NCBI GenBank assembly: GCA_045118975.1
Contig: JBGVCT010000016.1
Span: 62,001 to 126,000 of the forward strand
Origin: RGIG6178 sp045118975
GTDB taxonomy: Bacteria > Bacillota_I > Bacilli_A > RFN20 > DUOF01
Direction: 5' to 3'
Length of the DNA: 64,000 nucleotides
Part shown: one piece after another, positions 25,618 through 34,611 of the stretch
Layout: each line of letters opens with the position of its first letter
Numbering within the stretch: the first letter of the stretch is position 1
Notes under the pieces: generated by a model
Told to the model about the DNA's origin: nothing
Seen by the model: the letters and a program-made list of their open reading frames with translations, nothing else
The model's database searches: none
Program-made: the position numbers and the translations under genes

Positions 25618-26073
25618 ATGAAATATTGTAGTAAATGTGGACATGAATTATTGGATGAAGCAATAGTATGTGTTCATTGTGGGTGTATGATAAGAAATAA
25701 TATAGGTAAAGAAAAGCAAACTATTGATGATCCTAGAAAAAGTTTAGCTATATTAAGCTTTATATATTGGATTATGCTAGTTATCATATTTATTTTATTA
25801 GGTGCTTCTCTTGCTAATGGAACGGGTAAATTTTTTTGTAGCGATTATGCCCCATATGGTAATGTGTATTGTACTGGCGATGTGCCTTTTATTGCAAATG
25901 AAGATACTTCGATTGCAGCAATGGTGTTTGCTTCTTTTTCTTTCGTGATGGCTATCGCAAATGTTGTTTGTGCTTGTGCGGGGCGTTATGCATTTAAAGA
26001 AAAACTATTTAGTGTGCTTAAAATTATAATTTCAATTGGTGTTATAATTTTGGTTGGAATCATGATTGGATAA
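25618..26073 (+). CDS. zinc-ribbon membrane protein
   Basis: 151 residues. The N-terminal zinc ribbon (CSKCGH, then CVHCGC) is followed by three or four hydrophobic helices. Two extra cysteines sit in the loop between helices (FFCSDYAPYGN, VYCTGD). The function is unknown. It follows LysR by 15 bp and has an AGGTGAT ribosome site, so it may share its transcript. Confidence 0.7.
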   Translation: MKYCSKCGHELLDEAIVCVHCGCMIRNNIGKEKQTIDDPRKSLAILSFIYWIMLVIIFILLGASLANGTGKFFCSDYAPYGNVYCTGDVPFIANEDTSIAAMVFASFSFVMAIANVVCACAGRYAFKEKLFSVLKIIISIGVIILVGIMIG

Positions 26074-26077
26074 AATA

Positions 26078-26103
26078 AGTCCCAATATATTGGGGCTTTT
26101 TTA
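26078..26103 (+). terminator. intrinsic terminator
   Basis: AGTCCCAA / TTGGGGCT stem with a 4-nt loop and six T. Confidence 0.85.
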
Positions 26104-26162
26104 TAATAATACTAGAAGGTCAATAAAGATTAATATATAATGTTTTTTAGCGAGGGATGTTT

Positions 26163-26690
26163 ATGGCGACTGTATTTGGAGTAAGAGATATAAAAATGAA
26201 AGATGCAGCTTTTTGTATCGATATGTATAATTCTATTATTAATGATCAAAAGGATTTAGCTATTTTAGCTACATTAGCTTATGAGAAGTTACAAAAGGAT
26301 AATCCTGGTAAGTTTAATGGTAAAGATTTTTTACTTAAAGACTATGTAGAGAATATTAGAAAATTAGATGCTGAATTTAAAAAGTTTGTGGAGTTTGTAG
26401 AAAAGTATGAAAGCAAAAGATTTAGGATTAGAAGTAGTCGTAAAGTGGAAGATATACAAAGAGAAGTAGAAAACAAGATAACTGGGGATGCAATAAGCGA
26501 GGTAGAGGCATTAAAAAAATTGATGACAGAGACATTTACTAAAAATAAGATTAATTTTAGAAAACTAGCTCAAGCTTGCCAAGATCCTAACTATAAGAAT
26601 TTTGAAAGAGCAATTTTAAAGAATACTGAAATATTAACTACTTGGACAAAAAATAATGTAATAGCTAAGGCTAATAATGTAAAAGTTTGA
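26163..26690 (+). CDS. uncharacterised helical protein
   Basis: 175 residues, soluble and predicted mostly helical, rich in Lys and Glu. Not recognised. The start is ATG 26163, 7 bp after GAGGG; an ATG 6 bp earlier abuts the ribosome site. It is monocistronic: its stop codon lies within the following terminator hairpin. Confidence 0.65.
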   Translation: MATVFGVRDIKMKDAAFCIDMYNSIINDQKDLAILATLAYEKLQKDNPGKFNGKDFLLKDYVENIRKLDAEFKKFVEFVEKYESKRFRIRSSRKVEDIQREVENKITGDAISEVEALKKLMTETFTKNKINFRKLAQACQDPNYKNFERAILKNTEILTTWTKNNVIAKANNVKV

Positions 26691-26709
26691 TTTATTATCA
26701 AACTTTTTT
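26683..26709 (+). terminator. intrinsic terminator overlapping a stop codon
   Basis: AAGTTTGAT / ATCAAACTT stem with a 5-nt loop and T-run. The TGA stop of the gene at 26163 is part of the 5' arm. Confidence 0.85.
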
Positions 26710-26758
26710 GTTTATATAAATAAGAGTGATAGAATGAGTGTGTAAGGTGGTGAGTGAT

Positions 26759-27190
26759 GTGAAGAGTATAACTATTGGTGAAAAATTTGATTCTAAATAT
26801 GATTTTAGAGAAACGTGCTTTGGAATTGTAATTGTAGATAATAAACTTATGGTCGTAAAAAAAGGAGATCAATATTCTCTTGTCGGGGGAGGAATAGAAC
26901 CTGGAGAAAATTATTTAGAGTGCTTGAAAAGAGAATTCAAGGAAGAATCAGGTTACAGTGTTACTAGTGTAAAAGAACTTGTTTGTATTGATTGTTATTG
27001 GCTTGCTGCAGGTAAGTATCCACTTTTATCTAGGGCTAATATATTCATAGTTAATATAGATGAAAATAATGGTGTTGATCCTAGTGAAGAGGGATGTGAA
27101 GTATCTTTTATTGAGATAAGTGAAGCAATTTCCTTATTACCTCTTCCATATCACAAAAAAGCTATTGAGTATTATTTAGAGGTGATGTAA
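26759..27190 (+). CDS. Nudix hydrolase
   Basis: 143 residues. A complete Nudix box is present (GGIEPGE, then 7 residues, then REFKEESG), so it should hydrolyse a nucleoside diphosphate linked to another moiety with Mg. The GTG start at 26759 is 8 bp after AAGGTGGTGA. Its stop overlaps the next start (TAATG). First gene of a five-gene run to 29651. Confidence 0.9.
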   Translation: MKSITIGEKFDSKYDFRETCFGIVIVDNKLMVVKKGDQYSLVGGGIEPGENYLECLKREFKEESGYSVTSVKELVCIDCYWLAAGKYPLLSRANIFIVNIDENNGVDPSEEGCEVSFIEISEAISLLPLPYHKKAIEYYLEVM

Positions 27191-27657
27191 TGAGTATTTA
27201 TATTTCATTAAATGGAAAAAAGAAATTAATAGATAGACTAGATATAATAGAGAAAGAAATAACTGAAACTTACCGATTAATGGGTGAGTCTACTAAGGTG
27301 GATAATGATTTAAGAGAGAATCCCGAGTATTTAGAGTTACAAACTAAAATATCATATAAATTGCCACTTGAAAGAAGCAAGGTGAAAGAAATTTTAAATA
27401 ATTCTTTAGTTATTGAAGAACAAGAATTTTATAAATCATTTAGTGGAGAAGTAGTTATTATAGGAAGTAAAGTAACGCTTATATATGATAGTGTTGAAGA
27501 AATTTATTATATTGTGGGTGAGGGAGAAGAAGATCCATTTAATAATATTATTTCCTATAAGTGTGATTTTGCTTCTAACTTAATTGGTAAGAGAATAAAT
27601 GAAGAATTTAAATATAAAAATGCTAATATTAAAATAGTTAAAATAGAGTTATGTTAA
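27190..27657 (+). CDS. GreA/GreB-like transcription elongation factor family protein
   Basis: 155 residues. An N-terminal helical hairpin-like part (RLDIIEKEITETYRLMG, LRENPEYLELQ) is followed by the FKBP-like C-terminal domain (GSKVTLIYD, IISYKCDFASNLIGKR). The tip of the hairpin lacks the clear paired acidic residues of canonical GreA, so transcript-cleavage activity is uncertain and it could be a Gre-type decoy. It is translationally coupled to the Nudix gene. Confidence 0.72.
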   Translation: MSIYISLNGKKKLIDRLDIIEKEITETYRLMGESTKVDNDLRENPEYLELQTKISYKLPLERSKVKEILNNSLVIEEQEFYKSFSGEVVIIGSKVTLIYDSVEEIYYIVGEGEEDPFNNIISYKCDFASNLIGKRINEEFKYKNANIKIVKIELC

Positions 27658-27670
27658 AGGAGTGATTAAT

Positions 27671-28585
27671 GTGAATTATAAAGAATTTGCTAGTATACCT
27701 GGATATGATACTTGGATTAGTATTGAAAAGATTAATAAAGGATTTTCAGGAGAAGATAAATATTTGATTGTAGATACAAGTAATAATAAATATTTATTAA
27801 GGGTTGCTCCGATTGCCTCTTATGAAGAGAGAAAAGCTCAATATGATTTATTAGAAAAAATTGCTAAACTTAATATTAATGCTTCTAAACCTATATGTTT
27901 TGGTAAACTAAATGAAGAGAAAATATATACTGTATTAACTTATCTAGAGGGTGAAGATGCAGGAGTAGTTATTAAGGATATGTCTGATATGGAAGCATAT
28001 AAGCTAGGAAAAGAAGCTGGAGTTATTCTTGCTAAATTACATACTTTAGATGTTGATGTAACTGGCAAGGAAAAGTGGATTGATAAGTTTAAATCTAAAA
28101 TGGCTAGAAAATATAAGGCACTTAATGAATCTGGAGCTAAGATTGAAAATATAGAGCTTGTGATAGATTATGTAGAGAATAATTATCACTTATTAGAAAA
28201 TAGACCTCTTACCTTTACTCATGGCGATTATCATGTGAATAATATGATTGCTTATAATGGTAAGATCGGGGTAATCGATTTTGAAAAAAATAAAATAGCA
28301 GATCCATATGATGATTTAAAACCATTTATTTGGAATGTGTTTGTTAGTGAATATTTTCAAACAGGGTTAATTAATGGATATTTTAGTGATAGTGTTCCTA
28401 GCGATTTCTTTCCTATTTTAAAGATGTATGCTGCAGAAAACTTTATTTCGTTTTTGCCATGGGCTTTAAAGATTGGAGGAGAAACACTTACTAATGCTTA
28501 TAAGATTAATACCTCTACTATGGAGTGGTATGATAACTTTAAGTTAACTATTCCAACCTGGTATAAAGGCGTTATAAAGGAGTAA
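27671..28585 (+). CDS. aminoglycoside phosphotransferase family (APH/choline kinase-like) protein
   Basis: 304 residues with a protein-kinase-like fold. The catalytic loop HGDYHVNNM and metal-binding IDFE (VIDFEKNKIADPY) are present, with an N-terminal lobe (LRVAP lysine region). Family members phosphorylate small molecules such as aminoglycosides, choline, homoserine or fructosamine; resistance is not implied. The start GTG 27671 follows AAAGGAG. It lies in the 26759-29651 gene run. Confidence 0.85.
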   Translation: MNYKEFASIPGYDTWISIEKINKGFSGEDKYLIVDTSNNKYLLRVAPIASYEERKAQYDLLEKIAKLNINASKPICFGKLNEEKIYTVLTYLEGEDAGVVIKDMSDMEAYKLGKEAGVILAKLHTLDVDVTGKEKWIDKFKSKMARKYKALNESGAKIENIELVIDYVENNYHLLENRPLTFTHGDYHVNNMIAYNGKIGVIDFEKNKIADPYDDLKPFIWNVFVSEYFQTGLINGYFSDSVPSDFFPILKMYAAENFISFLPWALKIGGETLTNAYKINTSTMEWYDNFKLTIPTWYKGVIKE

Positions 28586-28591
28586 GTAATT

Positions 28592-29110
28592 ATGGAGGAA
28601 TTAGAATTAATCTTTCCTGATGAAAATTATCAAAGTGAAGTTGAATTGTTTAAACAAGTGCTTATAGATAATGGTTCTAGAATGGATGGGTGTGGATCTC
28701 TTAGAGTAGATGATTTTGCTACTTGGTTAAGTAAAAGTAGGGATTATAAAGAGGGTAAAAATATGCCTCCATTTATGAAACCATATATTCAATATATTTG
28801 TGTTAGAAAAGCTGATAATAAAGTGGTTGGAATGTTTCAAATAAGATATAAGGAAATTAGTCAAGTATTTGGAAACATTGGATATTGTGTTGCCTTTGAT
28901 GAAAGAAGAAAAGGTTATGGAAAAAAGATGTTAGCTTTAGGAATAATAAAGTGTAAAGAGTTAGGATTAGATAAGGTAATGGTTAATTGCCTAGTTGATA
29001 ATGTGGCATCTAGAAAGTGTATACTTGCTAATAATGGTGTCTTTCTTGATAAAATGTATGTTGAAGAAAAAAATTATGATATAGAAAGATATATAATAAA
29101 TATAGACTAG
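28592..29110 (+). CDS. GNAT family N-acetyltransferase
   Basis: 172 residues. Motif A, the acetyl-CoA binding loop, reads DERRKGYGKKML (R/Q-x-x-G-x-G/A) after the strand GYCVAF. CLVDNVASRKCILANNG is the usual C-terminal helix. The substrate is unknown. It lies 6 bp after the APH gene. Confidence 0.88.
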   Translation: MEELELIFPDENYQSEVELFKQVLIDNGSRMDGCGSLRVDDFATWLSKSRDYKEGKNMPPFMKPYIQYICVRKADNKVVGMFQIRYKEISQVFGNIGYCVAFDERRKGYGKKMLALGIIKCKELGLDKVMVNCLVDNVASRKCILANNGVFLDKMYVEEKNYDIERYIINID

Positions 29111-29120
29111 GAGGGAAATA

Positions 29121-29651
29121 ATGTCATATATAATTTCACAAGTTTTTGTAATTATAAGTTATGCTCTTCTTGCTTTAACTTATTTGGCTAAAGATAGAAA
29201 AAAGATTTTGACAATGAGTTTTTTAGCTGTTTTAGCTAATGCAATTGCTTTTATTTTACTAGGTGCTTGGAGTGGCTTTGTTATGTCACTTGTGGCAATG
29301 GGTAGAAATATTGTTTTCTTAATTAGAGGAAATGATAAAAAGATAAACTATGTAGACTATATTATATTGGGAATACTATATTTAATTATTGCTGTATCTT
29401 CTTATTTTACATATGTAGGACTATTTAGCTTATTCTCCGTGTTTGGAACAATGATATATACTTATTCAGCATGGCAAAAGAATCCAAAAGTGTATAAACT
29501 TTTAGGTATTCCATCTAGTGTTTGTTGGATAATCTATAACATTTATGTGTCTTCAGTATTTGGGGCAATTTTAGAGAGTATTTTATTAATCTTTGAGGTA
29601 GTTGGAACAATAAAGGCATTAAAAGAGAAACCAAAATTACAAGAAAAATAA
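29121..29651 (+). CDS. YgjV-like inner membrane protein
   Basis: 176 residues, six hydrophobic helices. LTYLAKDRKKIL, VAMGRNIVFLIR and the late GIPSSVCWIIYNIYVSS pattern resemble the YgjV (Imp-YgjV) family of small bacterial membrane proteins of unknown function. GGAGGG precedes the ATG. Last gene before a terminator at 29672. Confidence 0.75.
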   Translation: MSYIISQVFVIISYALLALTYLAKDRKKILTMSFLAVLANAIAFILLGAWSGFVMSLVAMGRNIVFLIRGNDKKINYVDYIILGILYLIIAVSSYFTYVGLFSLFSVFGTMIYTYSAWQKNPKVYKLLGIPSSVCWIIYNIYVSSVFGAILESILLIFEVVGTIKALKEKPKLQEK

Positions 29652-29671
29652 AAAAATTAATACTATGTATT

Positions 29672-29712
29672 AGGGTGGACAAACATTAAAAAGTGTTTGA
29701 CACCCTTTTTTT
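29672..29712 (+). terminator. intrinsic terminator overlapping the next promoter
   Basis: GGGTG/CACCC plus CAAACATT/AGTGTTTG stem and seven T. The -35 box (TTGACA at 29697-29702) of the T-box promoter lies in the 3' arm. Confidence 0.8.
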
Positions 29713-29725
29713 ACCATGTTAAAGT
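29697..29725 (+). promoter_or_regulatory. promoter of the T-box leader
   Basis: TTGACA (29697-29702), 17 bp, TAAAGT (29720-29725). Confidence 0.6.
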
Positions 29726-29731
29726 AAAAGT

Positions 29732-30013
29732 GCGTAGATGAGGACAAGTACCTTAATAAACTTGTACTAGTGAGTCAGGTATAGTGGAAACTGATTACAA
29801 GAGTTTTGGGAAAGAACACCTCGGAGCTAACTAAGGAAAAGAGAAATCTTAGTAGACTAGTTCGGAAGCAAACCGTTATCACATTGCTATGCTTGATAGA
29901 GCAAAAAGGGATTACTAAAGAAAGAAAAACACATAGATGTTTAGTAATAATTAAGGTGGCACCGCGGATACCCGTATTCGTCCTTATTGTAGGGATGATT
30001 ACGGGTATTTTTA
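29732..30013 (+). promoter_or_regulatory. T-box riboswitch, specifier read as AAC (Asn)
   Basis: Stem I begins near 29732 with the GATGAGGAC and AGTA elements. The T-box sequence AAGGTGGCACCGCGG is at 29953-29967. The terminator ATACCCGTA / TACGGGTAT follows at 29968-30008 with a T-run. Alignment with the second T-box in this window places the specifier at 29815-29817 (AAC), followed by the conserved purine and CGGAG. Uncharged tRNA-Asn should favour antitermination and expression of the gene at 30040. Confidence 0.85.
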
Positions 30014-30039
30014 TTACTAGAGAAAGCGGGGTATTTAAA

Positions 30040-30861
30040 ATGAAACTAGTAGAATTAAGTAAAGTAGTTGAAATGTATGAAAAGAAGGTGAAGAGCAAGG
30101 ACCCATATTTTGGTTATTATTTTCTAGAAGAAAGTCTAGATATAAAACTACAAAGAGTAAGAGCGTTAAAAGAGGCGCTTGGGGATATTAAAATAAGAGA
30201 AGATCACTTAAAGATGTTTTTGTATTCTGGATATAGACATAGTTATGGAGAAAAGATTCCAGAAGAATTAACAATTAGTAAAATTAAACATATTTATCCT
30301 CTTATGGTTAGACATCCTAAATTGTCACTAAGAGCACTAGATACTATTGTCTATTACTATGATGAAGAGTGTTTTGAAACATTTGATATAGGAAGTGAGT
30401 TTGATAGATTAGTTAAAGAGTATGGATATGAGGATGAATTAGTTAGATATTATTGGAGATTAATTGATTCAAAAAGAGATGAGATTAGAGATTTTTATAA
30501 AATGGAATCTAAAAAGTTAGAATATTTAAAGGAAGAATATGGAAAAGACTTTATAAGACAAATCCAAGAAGCAATGGAAAAGAAACATGTAACAGCAGAT
30601 GTTGCTATTTCTCTTATTCCTAGTAAAGCGTTTATTGATGCTTCAAGGGTATGGGTCCCACTTGGATATAGTATTACTTCAGGAGAAGATGTAGTTGTTA
30701 GAACTATTTTAGGACATACTGATCCATATTCAGGAAGTGATGATAAACCAATATATTTAGGACCTTGTTCTACAGGAGATTCAGTATACACTTCATTTAC
30801 TAAAAAAGAGTATTTTGATGAACTTAAAAGACAAGATAGAATAAAAACACAAAGAAGATAA
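30040..30861 (+). CDS. uncharacterised protein under T-box control
   Basis: 273 residues, soluble, not recognised; rich in charged residues, with a C-terminal part (VWVPLGYSITSGEDVV, then ILGHTDPYSGS) that looks folded. The ATG at 30040 is the real start: a longer frame from 29806 runs through the T-box and is not translated. Control by an apparent Asn-specific T-box implies a role in asparagine supply, transport or tRNA-Asn charging, but nothing in the protein shows which. It is monocistronic. Confidence 0.72.
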   Translation: MKLVELSKVVEMYEKKVKSKDPYFGYYFLEESLDIKLQRVRALKEALGDIKIREDHLKMFLYSGYRHSYGEKIPEELTISKIKHIYPLMVRHPKLSLRALDTIVYYYDEECFETFDIGSEFDRLVKEYGYEDELVRYYWRLIDSKRDEIRDFYKMESKKLEYLKEEYGKDFIRQIQEAMEKKHVTADVAISLIPSKAFIDASRVWVPLGYSITSGEDVVVRTILGHTDPYSGSDDKPIYLGPCSTGDSVYTSFTKKEYFDELKRQDRIKTQRR

Positions 30862-30898
30862 AATAAGAAATAAACAAGCCTACATAGTTTAATAAAAA

Positions 30899-30930
30899 AG
30901 CAACTTATTATTGAGTTGCTTTCTTCTTTT
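30899..30930 (+). terminator. intrinsic terminator
   Basis: AGCAACT / AGTTGCT stem, 8-nt loop, T-rich tail. Confidence 0.75.
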
Positions 30931-30974
30931 CTTATTATAGTGATAAAATAATATTGTGATTAAGGTGAGTAAAA

Positions 30975-31769
30975 ATGAAAGAGATAAGATTATGTGATGA
31001 TACAGAAGTAAAAAGAATATCTGAGTTATGTAAAGATTGTGGTTTGGGTATTGAGATACAAGGATTTTATAATCCTATACTTATGGATACAAAAGAAGCA
31101 GAGGATTTATTAAAAACACATCGAGAAATATTGGCTAATTTTAAAGGAGGTAAGTCACTTCATGCACCTTTTTGGGATCTTAATTTAGGAAGTAAGAATG
31201 CCCTTATTAGAGATGCTACAATGAAGACATATAATTATGCTTATAGAATTGCTAAAGAACTAGGATGTAGTGAAATAGTAGTTCATAATGGATTTACTCC
31301 AAATACTAGTTTTTATAATGGTTGGGTGAAGAATGCTGTATCGTTTTGGCAAGAGTTTTTTAAAGATAAAGATGACTCAATTGTAATGATGATAGAAAAT
31401 CAATGTGAGGAAGATAGTGAAGTTATAAAGATGGAGATTGATGCTTTAAATGATCCTAGATTAAAAGTTTGTTTAGATATTGGACACGCACATGCTAATT
31501 CAAATATGAAAGTAGAAGATTGGATTATAAGTTTAAAAGATAGAATTGGTTATTTGCATTTACATGATAATCATGGAAAGGTTGAGGGAAGACCATCTTA
31601 TTTGAATGATGAACATCTAGGACTTGGTATGGGTAATATTGATTTAAATAGGGTATTTACTCTTTTACAAGAGCATGCTCCTGAAGCAATTTGGAGTATA
31701 GAGTGTAAGTTAGATTATATTGATGAATCTTATAAAGTATTGAAAGACATTTTAAATAATATGAAATAA
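30975..31769 (+). CDS. xylose isomerase-like TIM barrel protein (sugar phosphate isomerase/epimerase)
   Basis: 264 residues. Metal-binding residues sit in MIENQ, CLDIGHAHAN, YLHLHDN and IECK, the pattern of the AP-endonuclease-2/xylose-isomerase-like superfamily. It is a likely sugar epimerase or isomerase; the substrate is open. Start ATG at 30975 after AAGGTGAG. It is convergent with the TspO gene across a bidirectional terminator. Confidence 0.82.
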   Translation: MKEIRLCDDTEVKRISELCKDCGLGIEIQGFYNPILMDTKEAEDLLKTHREILANFKGGKSLHAPFWDLNLGSKNALIRDATMKTYNYAYRIAKELGCSEIVVHNGFTPNTSFYNGWVKNAVSFWQEFFKDKDDSIVMMIENQCEEDSEVIKMEIDALNDPRLKVCLDIGHAHANSNMKVEDWIISLKDRIGYLHLHDNHGKVEGRPSYLNDEHLGLGMGNIDLNRVFTLLQEHAPEAIWSIECKLDYIDESYKVLKDILNNMK

Positions 31770-31796
31770 AAAAGAGGAACGTAAGTTCCTTTTTTA
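31768..31796. terminator. bidirectional intrinsic terminator
   Basis: AGGAAC-GTAA-GTTCCT flanked by A and T runs between two convergent genes. Confidence 0.85.
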
Positions 31797-32258
31797 GTTT
31801 AGAATCCAAGTGGCTAAGTTAAGACATGTGGCAATAGTTAACCAGGTTGGGTAAATCATTAACACGTATCCCCATTTTTTGTTTGTATCAAATACTTCTT
31901 TTAAAAGAAAGAAACTTGATAGTAGGTTGATGTCAATAACTACTAATCCTAGTAGGGTATTCTTTAAAGTAAAGAATACTAAACACCATAATACATTTAA
32001 TATACCATTGATTATTAAATAGAATTTTAGTGTTTTATGTAACTTATTTTCTTTTGTTAAATGAACAAGATAAAAGGCACACAATGTATAGATTATTGTC
32101 CATACAATAGGAATAAGAGCCATATTTATCCATCTTGATGGTTTGTTTAAAGTTTCAAACCAGTCCATTTCTACAGTAGTGAATAAAGTTCCTAAGACTG
32201 CCACAAGTAGTAATGCCAAAATTGGATTCCCATACTTTATAATATTTTCTTTTTTCAT
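31794..32258 (-). CDS. TspO/MBR family tryptophan-rich sensory protein
   Basis: 154 residues with five membrane helices. WFETLNKPS, PIVWTIIYTLCAFYL, NVLWCLVFF and a final YPTWLTIATCLNL are family hallmarks. TspO proteins bind porphyrins and other hydrophobic ligands and act in stress signalling or transport. It is a single-gene unit. Confidence 0.88.
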   Translation of the reverse strand: MKKENIIKYGNPILALLLVAVLGTLFTTVEMDWFETLNKPSRWINMALIPIVWTIIYTLCAFYLVHLTKENKLHKTLKFYLIINGILNVLWCLVFFTLKNTLLGLVVIDINLLSSFFLLKEVFDTNKKWGYVLMIYPTWLTIATCLNLATWILN

Positions 32259-32382
32259 ACTACTAGTTTATGAAGAAAAATTTTTATTATTCATTAATTT
32301 TTTTAGTGTTGGTATTTATATATTCTTTTTGAAGAGCAATAGTAACTATGATATAATTGTTAATGGTTAGGAGTGAGTAAAA

Positions 32383-33345
32383 GTGAAAAAAGAGAATCAA
32401 AAAGTGTTAGATAGAATCGCTTATACTTATACTAAGTTAGCTAATTTTACTAATGAAGAAGCTATAAAAAATAGATTAGAGCAACTTTATAATCTTGAAG
32501 AAGATGATGTTATAGATAAAGTTTTGGTTACCATTTATGATTTTGTTTCTAGAGGTAAAATTGATAAAGAAGTAGCTATTGATCATTTAGATATGGTGTG
32601 TGAGTTAAATAAGGACAAATATCCTAGAAAAGAAGATTTATGGAATAGGTTGTATTTTCTTAGAAGTATGAATCTTATATATACAGATATGCCTTTAAAG
32701 GAAAATCATAAGTTAGTAGTAGAGGCTTTTGATGCTTTTAATTCACTTATAGGTACTGATTTTGATGCATATTATACGGGTGGTATGATGGGATATCTTG
32801 CTGCTGAAAAAGATTTGGTTAGATATCATAGTGATTTGGATTTACTTATTAATGAGGAAGAATTAGAAAAATTAAAGAAACTAGTAGATGAAAGTGAAGA
32901 TTTTGAGTTTATATCTTGTATGAGGGATAAGGATAATACAGGACATGAATATGTTATTCGCTATAAGGATACTAGAATGTGTATTGGCTTATTTTTGTTT
33001 GAAAGAAAAAATGAGGGAATGGTTAGAAATAGCTATTATTACAAAGGAGATAAATTACTTGTAGATAGAGAATATATACCTGAAGAATATGTTAATTTAA
33101 CCTATGTAGATAAGATATATTCTCATAATGATATTCCTTTTAAAATGGTATCTTTAGAAAGTATATATTCAGTTAAAAGAAATGGTAGAGTAAAGGACCA
33201 ATATGATGCTGAAATTATTAAAGATAAGGTAGATATGGAAATTGTAGGAAGTATTGAAGAATCTAGTAAAGATATAAGAAGAGTAGATAGTATTGATGCT
33301 AGTAAAAGTATAGTTAGTAAAATAGAAAATAAAAGAATAAGATAA
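32383..33345 (+). CDS. nucleotidyltransferase-fold protein
   Basis: 320 residues. GGMMGYLAAEKDLVRYHSDLDLL has the G-x-x-G ... D-x-D signature of the nucleotidyltransferase superfamily (MNT/AbiE-type). A helical N-terminal part and an acidic C-terminus flank it. The substrate is unknown; a type IV toxin or a tRNA/antibiotic nucleotidyltransferase are possible. GTG start at 32383 after AGGAGTGAG. It ends at a terminator that begins at the stop. Confidence 0.7.
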   Translation: MKKENQKVLDRIAYTYTKLANFTNEEAIKNRLEQLYNLEEDDVIDKVLVTIYDFVSRGKIDKEVAIDHLDMVCELNKDKYPRKEDLWNRLYFLRSMNLIYTDMPLKENHKLVVEAFDAFNSLIGTDFDAYYTGGMMGYLAAEKDLVRYHSDLDLLINEEELEKLKKLVDESEDFEFISCMRDKDNTGHEYVIRYKDTRMCIGLFLFERKNEGMVRNSYYYKGDKLLVDREYIPEEYVNLTYVDKIYSHNDIPFKMVSLESIYSVKRNGRVKDQYDAEIIKDKVDMEIVGSIEESSKDIRRVDSIDASKSIVSKIENKRIR

Positions 33346-33369
33346 GATGTCTTAATGACATCTTTTTTA
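33345..33369 (+). terminator. intrinsic terminator
   Basis: AGATGTC / GACATCT stem with a 5-nt loop and T-run. It starts on the last base of the stop codon. Confidence 0.85.
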
Positions 33370-33439
33370 TTTGCTCTTTACTTTAGTTTATTTTGATTTT
33401 GTGCTATTTTTTTATTGTGGATATTAAGGAGGGATAACT

Positions 33440-34567
33440 TTGAAAAAGATTAAAGTATTTTTATTATCTTTACTTATGATACTTCCTCTTGTGGGATGTA
33501 ATGTTTTACCAAATAGGATAAAGAATCAATTATTAGAAACAAAGAGTTATACAATAGAGGTTTATGGCACTCTAAATCATCAAGTTGATTATGAATTTCT
33601 TCCAGGAGAAATTTGGAGTGAGATATCTGAAACCACTTTTAGAATAACTGGTAAGATAAGTTATCCTGATATGGCATTTAATTTATATGTTATAAATGTA
33701 GCTAAAAATAATGAAGATGAATCAGGAACAAGTGAAATTACAACCATAGATTATATTTATAAAAATGGTAATTCATATTCAAAAATTAAGTCTCCACTTA
33801 AAGATAAGGATACATGGGTTAAAGAAGATTTAATTGAAATTGATAGTGAATATGCTGATTATATTGCAAGTATTAGAGATTATATGACTAGTTATCATAA
33901 TAGTAAAAAGAATCTTTCTAACTTTGTAAATGAGACTGTTGAAATATTTGAGGGTAAAGTAGAGGGTAATAAAGTTTCTTTGTCTGAAGATATGTTAAAA
34001 GATTTTAAGAAATTACTTTTAAAGGAATTGGATGCTAGATATATAAATACTAGTGAAGAAGATATTAGTTATAATTCAGTTGGTAATTATATATTAAATA
34101 AATACACTAATGAATTAGATAAAATTGAGATAAGTAGTAGTTTTGGAAATGAATATGCTAGAACTAATAAGACTCACAAAGTGGATCTTTCATTGGATGT
34201 TATAGTTGGCAATTTTTCAAATAAAACTGGATCTATTATAGAGCCTAATGATGATAAATTATATGATGGAGTTATTTTAGAGGAAGCATTAGATGAATAT
34301 TTAAATATTCATTTATATCCTTTCAATAACTGGGGAATTTATATGATTGAAAATCATGATATAGCCATAACATTTCATATTGATGAGCCATTAAAATATG
34401 GTGAAACTTATAATATTGTTATTGATATTGTGGGTGGAGTTAGTGATGATGAGATTGAACTATATGAAACTTATTTTGAAAATAATCCTAATCAAACAAT
34501 TGTAATTTATGGAAATGGAACTTATCAAATAAGTATACCTAGTTATGAAGAAGTATTAGGAAATTAA
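33440..34567 (+). CDS. lipoprotein of unknown function
   Basis: 375 residues. The signal peptide ends in a lipobox LVGC with Cys20, so it is anchored outside the membrane. The body has many Tyr, Asp and Asn residues and looks beta-rich, with no recognised domain. The TTG start at 33440 follows GGAGGGATAAC; there is no ATG alternative that keeps the signal peptide. The Asp T-box promoter lies immediately after its stop. Confidence 0.8.
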   Translation: MKKIKVFLLSLLMILPLVGCNVLPNRIKNQLLETKSYTIEVYGTLNHQVDYEFLPGEIWSEISETTFRITGKISYPDMAFNLYVINVAKNNEDESGTSEITTIDYIYKNGNSYSKIKSPLKDKDTWVKEDLIEIDSEYADYIASIRDYMTSYHNSKKNLSNFVNETVEIFEGKVEGNKVSLSEDMLKDFKKLLLKELDARYINTSEEDISYNSVGNYILNKYTNELDKIEISSSFGNEYARTNKTHKVDLSLDVIVGNFSNKTGSIIEPNDDKLYDGVILEEALDEYLNIHLYPFNNWGIYMIENHDIAITFHIDEPLKYGETYNIVIDIVGGVSDDEIELYETYFENNPNQTIVIYGNGTYQISIPSYEEVLGN

Positions 34568-34576
34568 TATTTCTAT

Positions 34577-34605
34577 TTGACAATATAAAAATAAGATGTT
34601 ATAAA
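34577..34605 (+). promoter_or_regulatory. promoter of the Asp T-box leader
   Basis: TTGACA (34577-34582), 17 bp, TATAAA (34600-34605); predicted start near 34612. Confidence 0.75.
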
Positions 34606-34611
34606 TTAAGC

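Noticed and set aside
29806..30039. Longer N-terminus for the gene at 30040
   Set aside because: The extension translates the T-box leader, including its conserved T-box and terminator.
29775..30098. Minus-strand ORF over the Asn T-box
   Set aside because: It is antisense to a structured RNA leader, with no ribosome site or conserved pattern.
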